From positions 1 to 64,000 of the IMG/VR virus record IMGVR_UViG_3300031623_001144: a stretch of DNA of 64,000 nucleotides, one strand, 5' to 3'. The translations under genes were made by a program, and so were the position numbers. Within the stretch, counting starts at the first letter, position 1, and each line of letters starts with the position of its first letter. Shown here piece by piece: positions 55,550 through 63,126 of this stretch. The notes under the pieces were generated by a model. It saw only the letters and a list, made by a program, of their open reading frames with translations, made no database searches and was not told the DNA's origin. This DNA comes from a virus.

Positions 55550-55891
55550 TCAAAGTCTCATAACTGATCCAGCAGCAGTGACACTGCCAGCCACATCTTT
55601 ACATGTGACAGAACCACCGGCCTTTACATGACCTGTGATATTTTCACATTTGACAGAGCCGCCGACTGATACAGCCCCTTTAATGTCGCCATGAACATGC
55701 AAAGAGGAATCTGTCTTCACTTCTTTGATGTCTCCAGACAGTTCCACTCTGACAACGCCATTAAGACGCCCATCGCCTCCGTCGTCGCCTTCCCACTCCA
55801 AGCCATTCACATACAGCTTGTTCCCCATAATGTTGATGCTAGAGCCATCTGGGACTTCTATGACTCTTCCGTTTACATGTACTGTACTCAT
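55550..55891 (-). CDS. Bactofilin-like beta-solenoid protein
   Basis: The C-terminal 70 residues have repeated hydrophobic/Gly strands (GDIKGAVSVGGSVKCENITG, then HVKAGGSVTCKDVAGSVTAA), with a period of about eight to nine residues, as in bactofilin and other beta-solenoid proteins. The N-terminal part is a separate beta domain. It may polymerise. Start ATG at 55891. Confidence 0.6.
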   Translation of the reverse strand: MSTVHVNGRVIEVPDGSSINIMGNKLYVNGLEWEGDDGGDGRLNGVVRVELSGDIKEVKTDSSLHVHGDIKGAVSVGGSVKCENITGHVKAGGSVTCKDVAGSVTAAGSVMRL

Positions 55892-56007
55892 TCGTCGTCT
55901 CCTCCTGACTCAAATAAGAGCCATAATATAAGAAATAAAAACCCGGTTTCTGAATCTCCATTCAGAAAAAATATTAAAGCTAAGAAAGCAAACATCTCAA
56001 GTAACTT

Positions 56008-56228
56008 TCAAGAGTTAAAATCTTCCCAGCCAGCCTTTCCATCTTTAGATTCAGGTGGCATTTCAGTATCAATGACTCGCTTGACTTGCTTGGTCAAGCG
56101 ATCAATAGCTTGTGCGATGGCCAAATTGCCTAATTGCCTAAAGCTACAATCCTAGCGGCCTCTGTCTCTGAGCCATTATATGATCTCAGCTTTTCAATAT
56201 CTCTTTTAGTTACTCTTTCGTCTGTCAT
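56008..56228 (-). pseudogene. Small gene broken by an 8-bp tandem duplication
   Basis: The ATG at 56228 (with AGGAGGTG upstream) opens MTDERVTKRDIEKLRSYNGS and stops after 32 codons at TAG in the repeat. One frame away, the sequence continues as LAIAQAIDRLTKQVKRVIDT to a stop at 56008. Removing one copy of the duplicated eight bases gives one intact frame, a 71-residue protein with VALGNLAIAQAIDRL across the joint. It looks like a recent frameshift, or a phase-variable switch. It could also be a sequencing error. Confidence 0.65.
56124..56139. repeat. 8-bp tandem duplication AATTGCCT x2
   Basis: AATTGCCT occurs at 56124-56131 and 56132-56139. The second copy shifts the reading frame of the small gene on the minus strand. 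Confidence 0.85.
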
Positions 56229-57613
56229 AATGGCACCTCCTCATGTGCAATAGGTTCAATTGAATGTCTGATCTTCTGCTGCTTACCACCACGAGCCGGT
56301 GACAAAAATCGAGAAAATCTTAAGTCATGAATGATCGGTTCGACATCATGAAGCCGAAGACAATAAGCAATCAGCGATCCACACTGGCTACCTCGACCCG
56401 GCCCGACAGCTTCAGAACCATCTCCAAAACCAATGATCTTAGGCCCTTCTGATCGTGCTTCGTCTGTCATCATCTTCTGAACAATGAAGTAAGAAGCGAA
56501 ACCCTTCTCACAAATCAACTCATACTCTTCTTGAATTCTCTTAGAGTACACTGGAGTTCGTGGACAATGGCGAGCAACGAAACCTTTTTTAATCTCTTCC
56601 ATAAGCACCACATCGGCATCTGGAACTTTAGGAAGCTTGATGGTTCGATCAATTTCAACACCTTTGGCTCTTTCACACAAAGCCACAGTATTTGATTTAG
56701 ATTGTTTGAAAAGTTCGTAATCAATAACATCCTTGTAATCAAGCTCCCATTTAGCATTAAGTTCATCTTCTGACTTAAGCCAAAGATTTTCATCTTGAAG
56801 TTCAAACAAATCGTCAGCCTCACCAGACTCGATCAAGGCATTGATCTCTTGAATGGTACGCCGATTCTGCTGCATGAGTTGCAGCCGTTGATTGTGGCTG
56901 TGCTCTTTCTTGCAGTAGTGACAATCCTGTGTCATGATGATTGGCAGGCCATACTTTTCGTGAGCTTTAATGAGAAATATATCGTATGGTTTCTGCATCT
57001 TCCAATCGAGCATCATCAACTCAAGATAGAAGTTCGGCGAAAACATAGCGATGTACTTTTCCAACATTTGGAACGCTGCATCTTCTCCTTCATTAAAGAG
57101 AGCGTTGGCAATCTCGCTGTTGCCACATGTGCTGGTAAAGATAATGCCCTCTTTGTATTGCATGAGGACATCATGGTTGACTCTGGGCTTACGGTAGTAT
57201 CCGTGAATCCAAGACCAAGAGGTTAAGCGAACAAGGTTTTTATATCCTTCGTTCGTATAAGCAACTGCAAGAAGATGAGATGATTTATCAAACTTGGCTT
57301 GCTCGGGGGACTTTTTATCAACCCCGTTGCCAAGACTTTTTCTGAATTCTGCTGATTGGTATCGATTCTCAACTTTTGGTTGCATCGAGTTAACATAAAG
57401 CTCACAGCCAAACATCGGGAAAAGGTTATGCTTCTCGCACTCCTTCACTTGCTGTGGCACCGCACCCATCACACCATGATCTGTAATGCACAGAAACTTC
57501 TGATTGATTTCCTTCTGTCTCTCGGCATACTCATGGACCTTGGCAAAGCCATCCATGAGCGAGAAGTCAGAGTGTCTGTGAATATGCTCAAATCCGGTAA
57601 TGGGGTGGTGCAT
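56225..57613 (-). CDS. dnaE: DNA polymerase III alpha subunit, N-terminal half
   Basis: The PHP domain starts at once (FEHIHRHSDFSLMDG at 8-22, ITDHGVMGAVPQ, FPMFGCELYV), followed by helical and palm parts ending in GFGDGSEAVGPGRGSQCGSL at about 395-414, and FSRFLSPARGG. In intact DnaE the next segment carries the catalytic Asp pair (PDxDxD), which here opens the other gene, 9 kb away. The last 20 residues (KIRHSIEPIAHEE) are not conserved. Start ATG at 57613 with AAGGATG. Both halves are needed for one polymerase. Confidence 0.87.
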   Translation of the reverse strand: MHHPITGFEHIHRHSDFSLMDGFAKVHEYAERQKEINQKFLCITDHGVMGAVPQQVKECEKHNLFPMFGCELYVNSMQPKVENRYQSAEFRKSLGNGVDKKSPEQAKFDKSSHLLAVAYTNEGYKNLVRLTSWSWIHGYYRKPRVNHDVLMQYKEGIIFTSTCGNSEIANALFNEGEDAAFQMLEKYIAMFSPNFYLELMMLDWKMQKPYDIFLIKAHEKYGLPIIMTQDCHYCKKEHSHNQRLQLMQQNRRTIQEINALIESGEADDLFELQDENLWLKSEDELNAKWELDYKDVIDYELFKQSKSNTVALCERAKGVEIDRTIKLPKVPDADVVLMEEIKKGFVARHCPRTPVYSKRIQEEYELICEKGFASYFIVQKMMTDEARSEGPKIIGFGDGSEAVGPGRGSQCGSLIAYCLRLHDVEPIIHDLRFSRFLSPARGGKQQKIRHSIEPIAHEEVPL

Positions 57614-57628
57614 GTGACATCCTTGTCG

Positions 57629-57901
57629 TTAATCAGAACTACTTGAAACGCTGCTTCCTTGACCACCAAGATCAAACAGCACAGCGACTATCATTAACAC
57701 CAGCCATCCACCGCTAACTTGATGATCATTGTTCAACATAGCTGCCATATAAGCTATTGTGGTATATGGCATAAACATCCATCCAAGTATCGGCCAAACC
57801 ATTTCGTCATAAGCTTGACCGATCCAGTCAGTTGCTATCGCAATGACGATCAGCACAAACCTTGGCATCATCAATGAAATTATAGCAAGTAAACATCCCA
57901 T
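57629..57901 (-). CDS. Membrane protein (90 aa)
   Basis: Three hydrophobic segments (LLAIISLMMPRFVLIVIAIA, WPILGWMFMPYTTIAYMAAM and GGWLVLMIVAVLFDLGG) point to a small polytopic membrane protein with a short Ser-rich tail. Phage membrane proteins of this size include holins, but no function can be assigned. Confidence 0.55.
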   Translation of the reverse strand: MGCLLAIISLMMPRFVLIVIAIATDWIGQAYDEMVWPILGWMFMPYTTIAYMAAMLNNDHQVSGGWLVLMIVAVLFDLGGQGSSVSSSSD

Positions 57902-58108
57902 TTACTTCTCCTCTTCTGAGTCCGGTTTTGCAAAGTCATTTTGCAGCGCAACGGCTTCTGCGTCAATAGCAGCTACGGCAGATTTATGACTTTCATAAAT
58001 CTTCTTAAACTCTGCATTGAGTTCTTTCTTCCTCTCATGCAAAGCAGTTACTTTGCCAGAGAATTCTGCGAACTCGTCACTCAGTAAAATGTTAGCTGGA
58101 AGGTTCAT
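57902..58108 (-). CDS. Hypothetical helical protein (68 aa)
   Basis: ATG at 58108 with GGAGGAAA upstream, overlapping the upstream stop. A long helix (FSGKVTALHERKKELNAEFK, YESHKSAVAAIDAEAVALQN) with an acidic end. Coiled-coil type; no known family. Confidence 0.57.
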   Translation of the reverse strand: MNLPANILLSDEFAEFSGKVTALHERKKELNAEFKKIYESHKSAVAAIDAEAVALQNDFAKPDSEEEK

Positions 58109-58857
58109 CGTTCTTTCCTCCATGAAAGAAATTCTCGGTTAAGTATTTCTGCATCTCTTTGATCAATCTTAAAAGATTTTTCTTTCAAAGATTCTTTAAC
58201 ATAACAATTGATTTTATGGAATCTCTCGTTCCCAACCTTTTGCAGCCAAACTTGTCCCTCATCATTGGAATATGCAACAGCGTTTATGTTGCCAGTTTGA
58301 TTCAATCTCTCTCTGGTCAATTTTCCTTCAGAATATGTGTAGAAGGGATTGCGAACTTCGAGTCCTTCACAAGTATCAAATTGTGTCTGATTGATCCACT
58401 CTGATTCCAACCGAGTGATGATCTTCTTCAAGATCACAGTTCTGATGATGTAAATTTCATCATAAAGACCAGTATTGGCATTCTTCACAGCAACGTAATA
58501 AAGCTTGTTTTTTCCATTAACAATGGCAACATAATCACGTCCCAGTTTGTTAAGTCCGACATTGGATTTATTGCTGTAGCCAACATCGCACCCAAAAAAA
58601 GGCTGTCGAAAAACTACTGGACAATCTCTTTGTCCATCTTTACCTGCCACACGCAACTTGAACTGATTAGGAATCCATAACCCACCTGATTCAAACTGGC
58701 ACCAGTAATCCAGTCCTTGCTTGTCTTGTTCTGTAGTGGCTGGTTTAACATCATGAAAATGATTTCGAGCCGCAAGAATCCCAATCAAGTGATTCGTAAC
58801 CCATCTCGATTCCTCATAACGTGTACGGTAACTGGAGTTCTTGTTCGCCTCTGGCAT
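58105..58857 (-). CDS. Hypothetical protein, possible nuclease fold (250 aa)
   Basis: The phrase GLDYWCQFESGGLWIPNQFKL then KDGQRDCPVVFRQPF has the Asp/Gln-x-Lys spacing of PD-(D/E)xK-like enzymes, but without a second clear acidic site. The rest is mixed alpha/beta. ATG at 58857 after the ClpP gene's stop. I do not assign a function. Confidence 0.5.
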   Translation of the reverse strand: MPEANKNSSYRTRYEESRWVTNHLIGILAARNHFHDVKPATTEQDKQGLDYWCQFESGGLWIPNQFKLRVAGKDGQRDCPVVFRQPFFGCDVGYSNKSNVGLNKLGRDYVAIVNGKNKLYYVAVKNANTGLYDEIYIIRTVILKKIITRLESEWINQTQFDTCEGLEVRNPFYTYSEGKLTRERLNQTGNINAVAYSNDEGQVWLQKVGNERFHKINCYVKESLKEKSFKIDQRDAEILNREFLSWRKER

Positions 58858-58861
58858 CTCA

Positions 58862-59533
58862 TCATTCCTCTCTTAACGATTGAACATCTGGATAATCTTT
58901 CGATCCTAAAACTGCATCTGCAAGTCCATAAAAGACTGCTTCTTCAGCATCCAGAAACCAATCTATCTTGTCCTTAATCTTCTTATCGAAGAATCTGTAC
59001 ACAGACTCAACCGTTGTTGACTTTCTTTTAGCAAAGTACGGACCTTTTATAGCCCGTTCTGCAAAAATAGTCAACATCCGTTTGCAGGCCATGATGTCAA
59101 AATCTGCCGCCGTCTTTACAGCAAATGGATGTCCTTCATATCCTCCTGATCCATGGTGCATCATAAAATGACAATCTGGCATCATGATTCTTAACTGAGG
59201 GGACTGAAGGATTATTCCGCTCATTGAAGACGCTTGTGAGTAACACAACATCGTAATGTAGGATCGGGAAAATTGTACAGAATTGAAAATAGCCATTCCG
59301 TTGTTCCAGCAACCACCATCAGAATGAAGGTGTACCAAAATAGGCTTTGGATCAACCCCTTGATCCATTATATGCAAATTCTTTATGAACGTGGTAGCTT
59401 GTCTATACTCCACGCCCGGCTCGGATTCATCGTCTTTAACATAATAGCTGTGAAGATATATGTCACGTAAATTAAGATTTACAGCATGAGTGTGAGCATC
59501 ATAAAGAACTTGATCTTTGCTCTGTCTTGCCAT
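58862..59533 (-). CDS. clpP: ClpP-type serine protease
   Basis: ClpP forms a barrel protease fed by Clp ATPases. The catalytic triad is intact: Ser103 (QASSMSG), His126 (FMMHHGSGGYEG) and Asp191 (DKIDWFLDAEEAVFYGLAD). The HLHSDGGCWNNGMAIF oxyanion region also matches. At 223 residues it has typical length. Phage ClpP-like proteases often process prohead or internal proteins, but could equally degrade tmRNA-tagged proteins. No partner ATPase is seen in the window. Confidence 0.88.
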   Translation of the reverse strand: MARQSKDQVLYDAHTHAVNLNLRDIYLHSYYVKDDESEPGVEYRQATTFIKNLHIMDQGVDPKPILVHLHSDGGCWNNGMAIFNSVQFSRSYITMLCYSQASSMSGIILQSPQLRIMMPDCHFMMHHGSGGYEGHPFAVKTAADFDIMACKRMLTIFAERAIKGPYFAKRKSTTVESVYRFFDKKIKDKIDWFLDAEEAVFYGLADAVLGSKDYPDVQSLREE

Positions 59534-59602
59534 GTGTCCTCCAAAAATTAGAATTGTCTCTACAGTATAATAGAAAAATCAAGTTAGAGAAATACATAAA
59601 GT

Positions 59603-60076
59603 ATGGCAAACTTCAAACAATGGATGGAAGACGAGGCAAGTTTAGGTGCTGCTAGCCCTGAAATGGCTCCTCCTATGGTTAATAAGAACACTGGTACCAC
59701 TGCTTCTGACGAAGTAAAGCGTACAAACCTACAACCACAGGTCGATTCTCAAGAAATCGAAACAAAATCAAAAAAAGAACAAGATCGCATCCTTGCCATA
59801 GATTCTGACATCGAGCACATGGATATGGGTCTTCCTGATGGAGATGACGCCGATACCCCCAAGATTAACAAGTTCAAGCAGATGTGGGATGATCTTAAAC
59901 AAAACTGGGATCAAATTAAAATGGCAGACGAAATCCCAGACGACGGCGAAGACGAAGGACTTGGCAACGACGGGGGCGACGAAGAGTATCTTAAAATGAT
60001 GCAACAACATCCAAACATGGTGCCTCAGACTGGACAAAACCAGCAACAACAAGGTCCGGGCACCTTCGGGAATTAA
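59603..60076 (+). CDS. Acidic protein with capsid-targeting-like N-terminus (157 aa)
   Basis: The start MANFKQWMEDEASLGA carries the shared motif F-K-x-W-M-x-x-E, here followed by E-A as at T4 head-protease sites. The rest is acidic, Asp/Gln/Met-rich and disordered (PDDGEDEGLGNDGGDEEYLK). TATAAT at 59566-59571 lies 32 bases upstream of the ATG. Packaged-protein role inferred. Confidence 0.65.
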   Translation: MANFKQWMEDEASLGAASPEMAPPMVNKNTGTTASDEVKRTNLQPQVDSQEIETKSKKEQDRILAIDSDIEHMDMGLPDGDDADTPKINKFKQMWDDLKQNWDQIKMADEIPDDGEDEGLGNDGGDEEYLKMMQQHPNMVPQTGQNQQQQGPGTFGN

Positions 60077-60438
60077 AGGTTGTCCATCAAGTCATCATCC
60101 ATACCCTGTGGTCTCTCATAACCTTCGCTATCAAGCTTCAGTTGAATTCTATAAGCTTTACACAAACTGGTCTTGCAGTCCTCAAAACCGTCTTTCCAAG
60201 CTCCAAGAGTCCAGACATCGTTCTTTAATCCACTGCGAGTCCAGCCATTTTTGACAAGATGCTCAAGCATTTGGACTTCACGCTTTTCGGCGGCAATCTT
60301 TTTCTTTGCTTTCAAATTCTCTTTCCGACGCAATTTTTGTGTTGCAGAAACCCTTCTGGGTCTCTTTTTAGTGACACCAGATGCTTCTTTTTGAGCACGA
60401 TTCTTAGCCTTGCGGCTTAACTTTTTAGTTTCTGTCAT
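60073..60438 (-). CDS. Small basic protein (121 aa)
   Basis: The first 55 residues are extremely basic (MTETKKLSRKAKNRAQKEAS, KKRPRRVSATQKLRRKENLK). Then a helical domain with Trp and Cys (WTRSGLKNDVWTLGAWKDGF, CKTSLCKAYRIQ). It may bind nucleic acid or ribosomes. Start ATG at 60438 overlaps the SpoVR gene by four bases. Confidence 0.6.
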   Translation of the reverse strand: MTETKKLSRKAKNRAQKEASGVTKKRPRRVSATQKLRRKENLKAKKKIAAEKREVQMLEHLVKNGWTRSGLKNDVWTLGAWKDGFEDCKTSLCKAYRIQLKLDSEGYERPQGMDDDLMDNL

Positions 60439-62036
60439 TTGATAAATTCCTTTTCGTAATCATCTCGCTCCATTACGTGAATGTCTTTCTCTGGATTTGG
60501 TCCATCACAAATATAGACAAACTCCACGTCATCCATGTTCTTCGTGGCTATAACTACTACGTTTCTCCATAGCCTGTAAATAGATGGAAGAACTTCCCTG
60601 ACGTACTTGTCATACAACGGTCTACCATCTGCATAATGTTGCAAGAAGAACCAACCTTTTCCCAGATGATTAGGATCAGCTAATCTGATATCAGGCAATC
60701 CACCGTTAAGATACTTCTTAAGCAAGTTAGCTTTGATTGAGTCAAAATCTCTGTTGATTATCTTCCATTCCCCATTAGGGAATTTTCTGTATTCAAAGAA
60801 CTCTTTCTTCTCACAAAGTTCTCTTGTGAAAAACTCACTAATCAACGTGTAATCATTGTAGTGCTTACGAACGTCAAATACTTTGTCCATACCAAGACCG
60901 AGTTTCTTATCCCAGTTTTCTTTTTCTTGCATGTCCTTGCACTCTTCCCATTCTCTTCCAAACTTTCCTTTGTTCCATCGATCTTCGATGTCCAAAAGAA
61001 TTTCGTATCCAAGCTTGTATGGGTTCATGCTGTACTTGCCGCCAAGAACTCGCATCTTGTGTTCAGCGTAATGCCAAATACCGTCTGCTTCATTCTCTTG
61101 GCCAAGAGATGCTAATCCCTCTCTGCAAAGGAGATGATAGTCTACAAAACTAGCCCAGCCTTCATTGATCATCTTAGTTTGTCTTTGTGGTGCAAAATAC
61201 ATACTCTCTTCATAGAGCATGGTAATGATATCTTGTTGCCACGGTTTCATTGGAGCTTTATCTTTTAAGTACCCCATGATATTACGAGTAGGCTTTCCAT
61301 AAATATCTAAGAAATCAGCAGCTTCCTTTTTCTCAATTTCTTCATGTTGTTCGTCAATGAAATCTTTTTGGTTAACCCACTCATCCATGTATCCATGAGT
61401 TGACGTAAGACGATTAGGAAAACGATATTCTCTATCGTCTTTCAAATTCACATTCACAATCTCCTTTTTTCTCCATGCAATACGAGAATCAATAAGAGTT
61501 TCAACCCTCAAGCATTGATCAATAAATTCAGTCACCACTTCACTGCCCCATCGAGCAATGTAGTTTCTAATACGAGTGCTATGATTAGCCAACTTATTCA
61601 TCATGTTATTGTCAGTTGGCTCAAAGAACACATTGTTCTTAAAGAAATCATTGTGCCCGATAGCATGGCAAATTACATCCACGTTATCGACAAGCGTATT
61701 GGAGTCCATACAGTAGATGTAACATGGATTGGTATTGATGACCATTTCACTAATACGATACTGATTGTGCTCGTATCCCTGAGCCATTTGTTCGTATTCC
61801 ATACCCCACTTCCAATGAGGATATCTCACTGGGAATCCACCATAACTAGCGATCTCAGACATCTCATCATATCTGACAAACTCGACAATAGTTGGATAGT
61901 AATCCAACCCCATCTTCTTACACTCTTCATGAATGCGAGGAATGAGATCATTTACTTCTTTGTGGATCTTCAGACCCGGAATTGTATTGTCACCCTCCAA
62001 CAAGGGAGAGCCGCTCATCATTCTTGATTTAGTCAT
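60435..62036 (-). CDS. SpoVR-family protein (YcgB-like)
   Basis: SpoVR proteins act with the kinase PrkA and a DUF444 protein in sporulation or starvation, but their reaction is unknown. The 533-residue protein has the family's conserved core: YYPTIVEFVRYDEMSEIASY, GGFPVRYPHWKWGMEYEQMA at about 62-81, CHAIGHNDFFKNN, and YAPQRQTKMINEGWASF-like region (MYFAPQRQTKMINEGWASFV). Length is near that of bacterial forms. The gene lies 1.1 kb from a DUF444 gene, the same two-member group. Confidence 0.9.
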   Translation of the reverse strand: MTKSRMMSGSPLLEGDNTIPGLKIHKEVNDLIPRIHEECKKMGLDYYPTIVEFVRYDEMSEIASYGGFPVRYPHWKWGMEYEQMAQGYEHNQYRISEMVINTNPCYIYCMDSNTLVDNVDVICHAIGHNDFFKNNVFFEPTDNNMMNKLANHSTRIRNYIARWGSEVVTEFIDQCLRVETLIDSRIAWRKKEIVNVNLKDDREYRFPNRLTSTHGYMDEWVNQKDFIDEQHEEIEKKEAADFLDIYGKPTRNIMGYLKDKAPMKPWQQDIITMLYEESMYFAPQRQTKMINEGWASFVDYHLLCREGLASLGQENEADGIWHYAEHKMRVLGGKYSMNPYKLGYEILLDIEDRWNKGKFGREWEECKDMQEKENWDKKLGLGMDKVFDVRKHYNDYTLISEFFTRELCEKKEFFEYRKFPNGEWKIINRDFDSIKANLLKKYLNGGLPDIRLADPNHLGKGWFFLQHYADGRPLYDKYVREVLPSIYRLWRNVVVIATKNMDDVEFVYICDGPNPEKDIHVMERDDYEKEFIK

Positions 62037-62076
62037 CCTAAAATTCCTTAAATATACTCACTCTTGAATCTTTATG

Positions 62077-63126
62077 TTACTTCATCTCACATAAAGATGC
62101 AAGCTCTTCTTTGATCCTATTGAGTGGATGACTCCAATCTCCTTCTTTTTCTTGTCTAAACATTCTTACAGAAGGATACCAGAGAGAAGTTTCATATTTC
62201 TTGGTTTCTCCAAAATCATATATCACTTCACTGTTGCCACACTTGCTCCATCTAGGATCAGCTTCAAATGGCAACAATCCAAAAGTTGGTTTGCCCATTG
62301 CTCCAGCCAAGTGAAGAACCACAGTGTCTACAGACACTATCACATCCATTTCAGCTATCGCACTCGCTGTATCTGATAAGTTTTTAAGCGGATGCCACAT
62401 AGCATCAGGATGGATTCCATATAAATAAACCCCAGAGTCGTCACACCAATCTAAAAAATCTTCATGTTGATCATCTGGAACAGATTTCTTCTGTGATAAA
62501 ACATTCTCTGAATTGCTCTTCCACGATATTCCCACGCTCGGTTTCCCCAAAGTGTGGTTCACCTCCTTCATGGGTACTAACTCCGACTGTGTTGGAATAT
62601 CCGACTGGTCGAGCAAGTTCAGAAAATGTACGGGATAGTAAACAGCATGTTTAAGTCCATTCAGCAACGCCGGAATACTTAATATATTTGTGTTGTAATC
62701 ACACTTGATGTGTTCGTTCGTAAATTTATGGATAGCTGGGATTTGTTCCAGAAGCTCTTTGAAGTCGTTATAGTAGGCATAATTGTTTAAGACAATTTTG
62801 CAATCCCACGCCTCTTTCATCACATCCAAATAGCGAAGCATATTGATTGTGTCGCCCATCCCTTGATCGCAAAAAATCTCTATGGATTTTCCATCAAGGG
62901 ACTGACCTTCCCAATACTGCCCAAAAAAGTCTATAACTTGAGTCGGCTCTTCTTCGCTACGACAAGGCGCATGAATCAAATCAAGCAATCTCAAAATCAT
63001 GGGATTGTTTGAATCGATTTTTCTAATTACAGATAACATCTGTATTGCCTTGTTACATCTTCCTGTGTGAATGTAATTGTAACAAGTAGCTAAAGATTGA
63101 TCGACAAACCCTTGGGTTTGATCCAT
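62077..63126 (-). CDS. TPR-containing GT9-like glycosyltransferase
   Basis: Residues 1-60 are a short helical repeat. The GT-B half has FCDQGMGDTINMLRYLDVM at about 93-111 and VSVDTVVLHLAGAMGKPTFG, both typical of GT9/TPR-glycosyltransferases. Lies between the SpoVR and DUF444 genes with its ATG fused to the DUF444 stop (TGATGG). It probably acts on a sugar, so its place inside a stress-kinase pair is odd. Confidence 0.68.
   Translation of the reverse strand: MDQTQGFVDQSLATCYNYIHTGRCNKAIQMLSVIRKIDSNNPMILRLLDLIHAPCRSEEEPTQVIDFFGQYWEGQSLDGKSIEIFCDQGMGDTINMLRYLDVMKEAWDCKIVLNNYAYYNDFKELLEQIPAIHKFTNEHIKCDYNTNILSIPALLNGLKHAVYYPVHFLNLLDQSDIPTQSELVPMKEVNHTLGKPSVGISWKSNSENVLSQKKSVPDDQHEDFLDWCDDSGVYLYGIHPDAMWHPLKNLSDTASAIAEMDVIVSVDTVVLHLAGAMGKPTFGLLPFEADPRWSKCGNSEVIYDFGETKKYETSLWYPSVRMFRQEKEGDWSHPLNRIKEELASLCEMK

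Noticed and set aside
55691-56155. 154-codon plus-strand frame
   Set aside because: It is antisense to the bactofilin-like gene and the broken small gene, with no Shine-Dalgarno and shadow-like composition.
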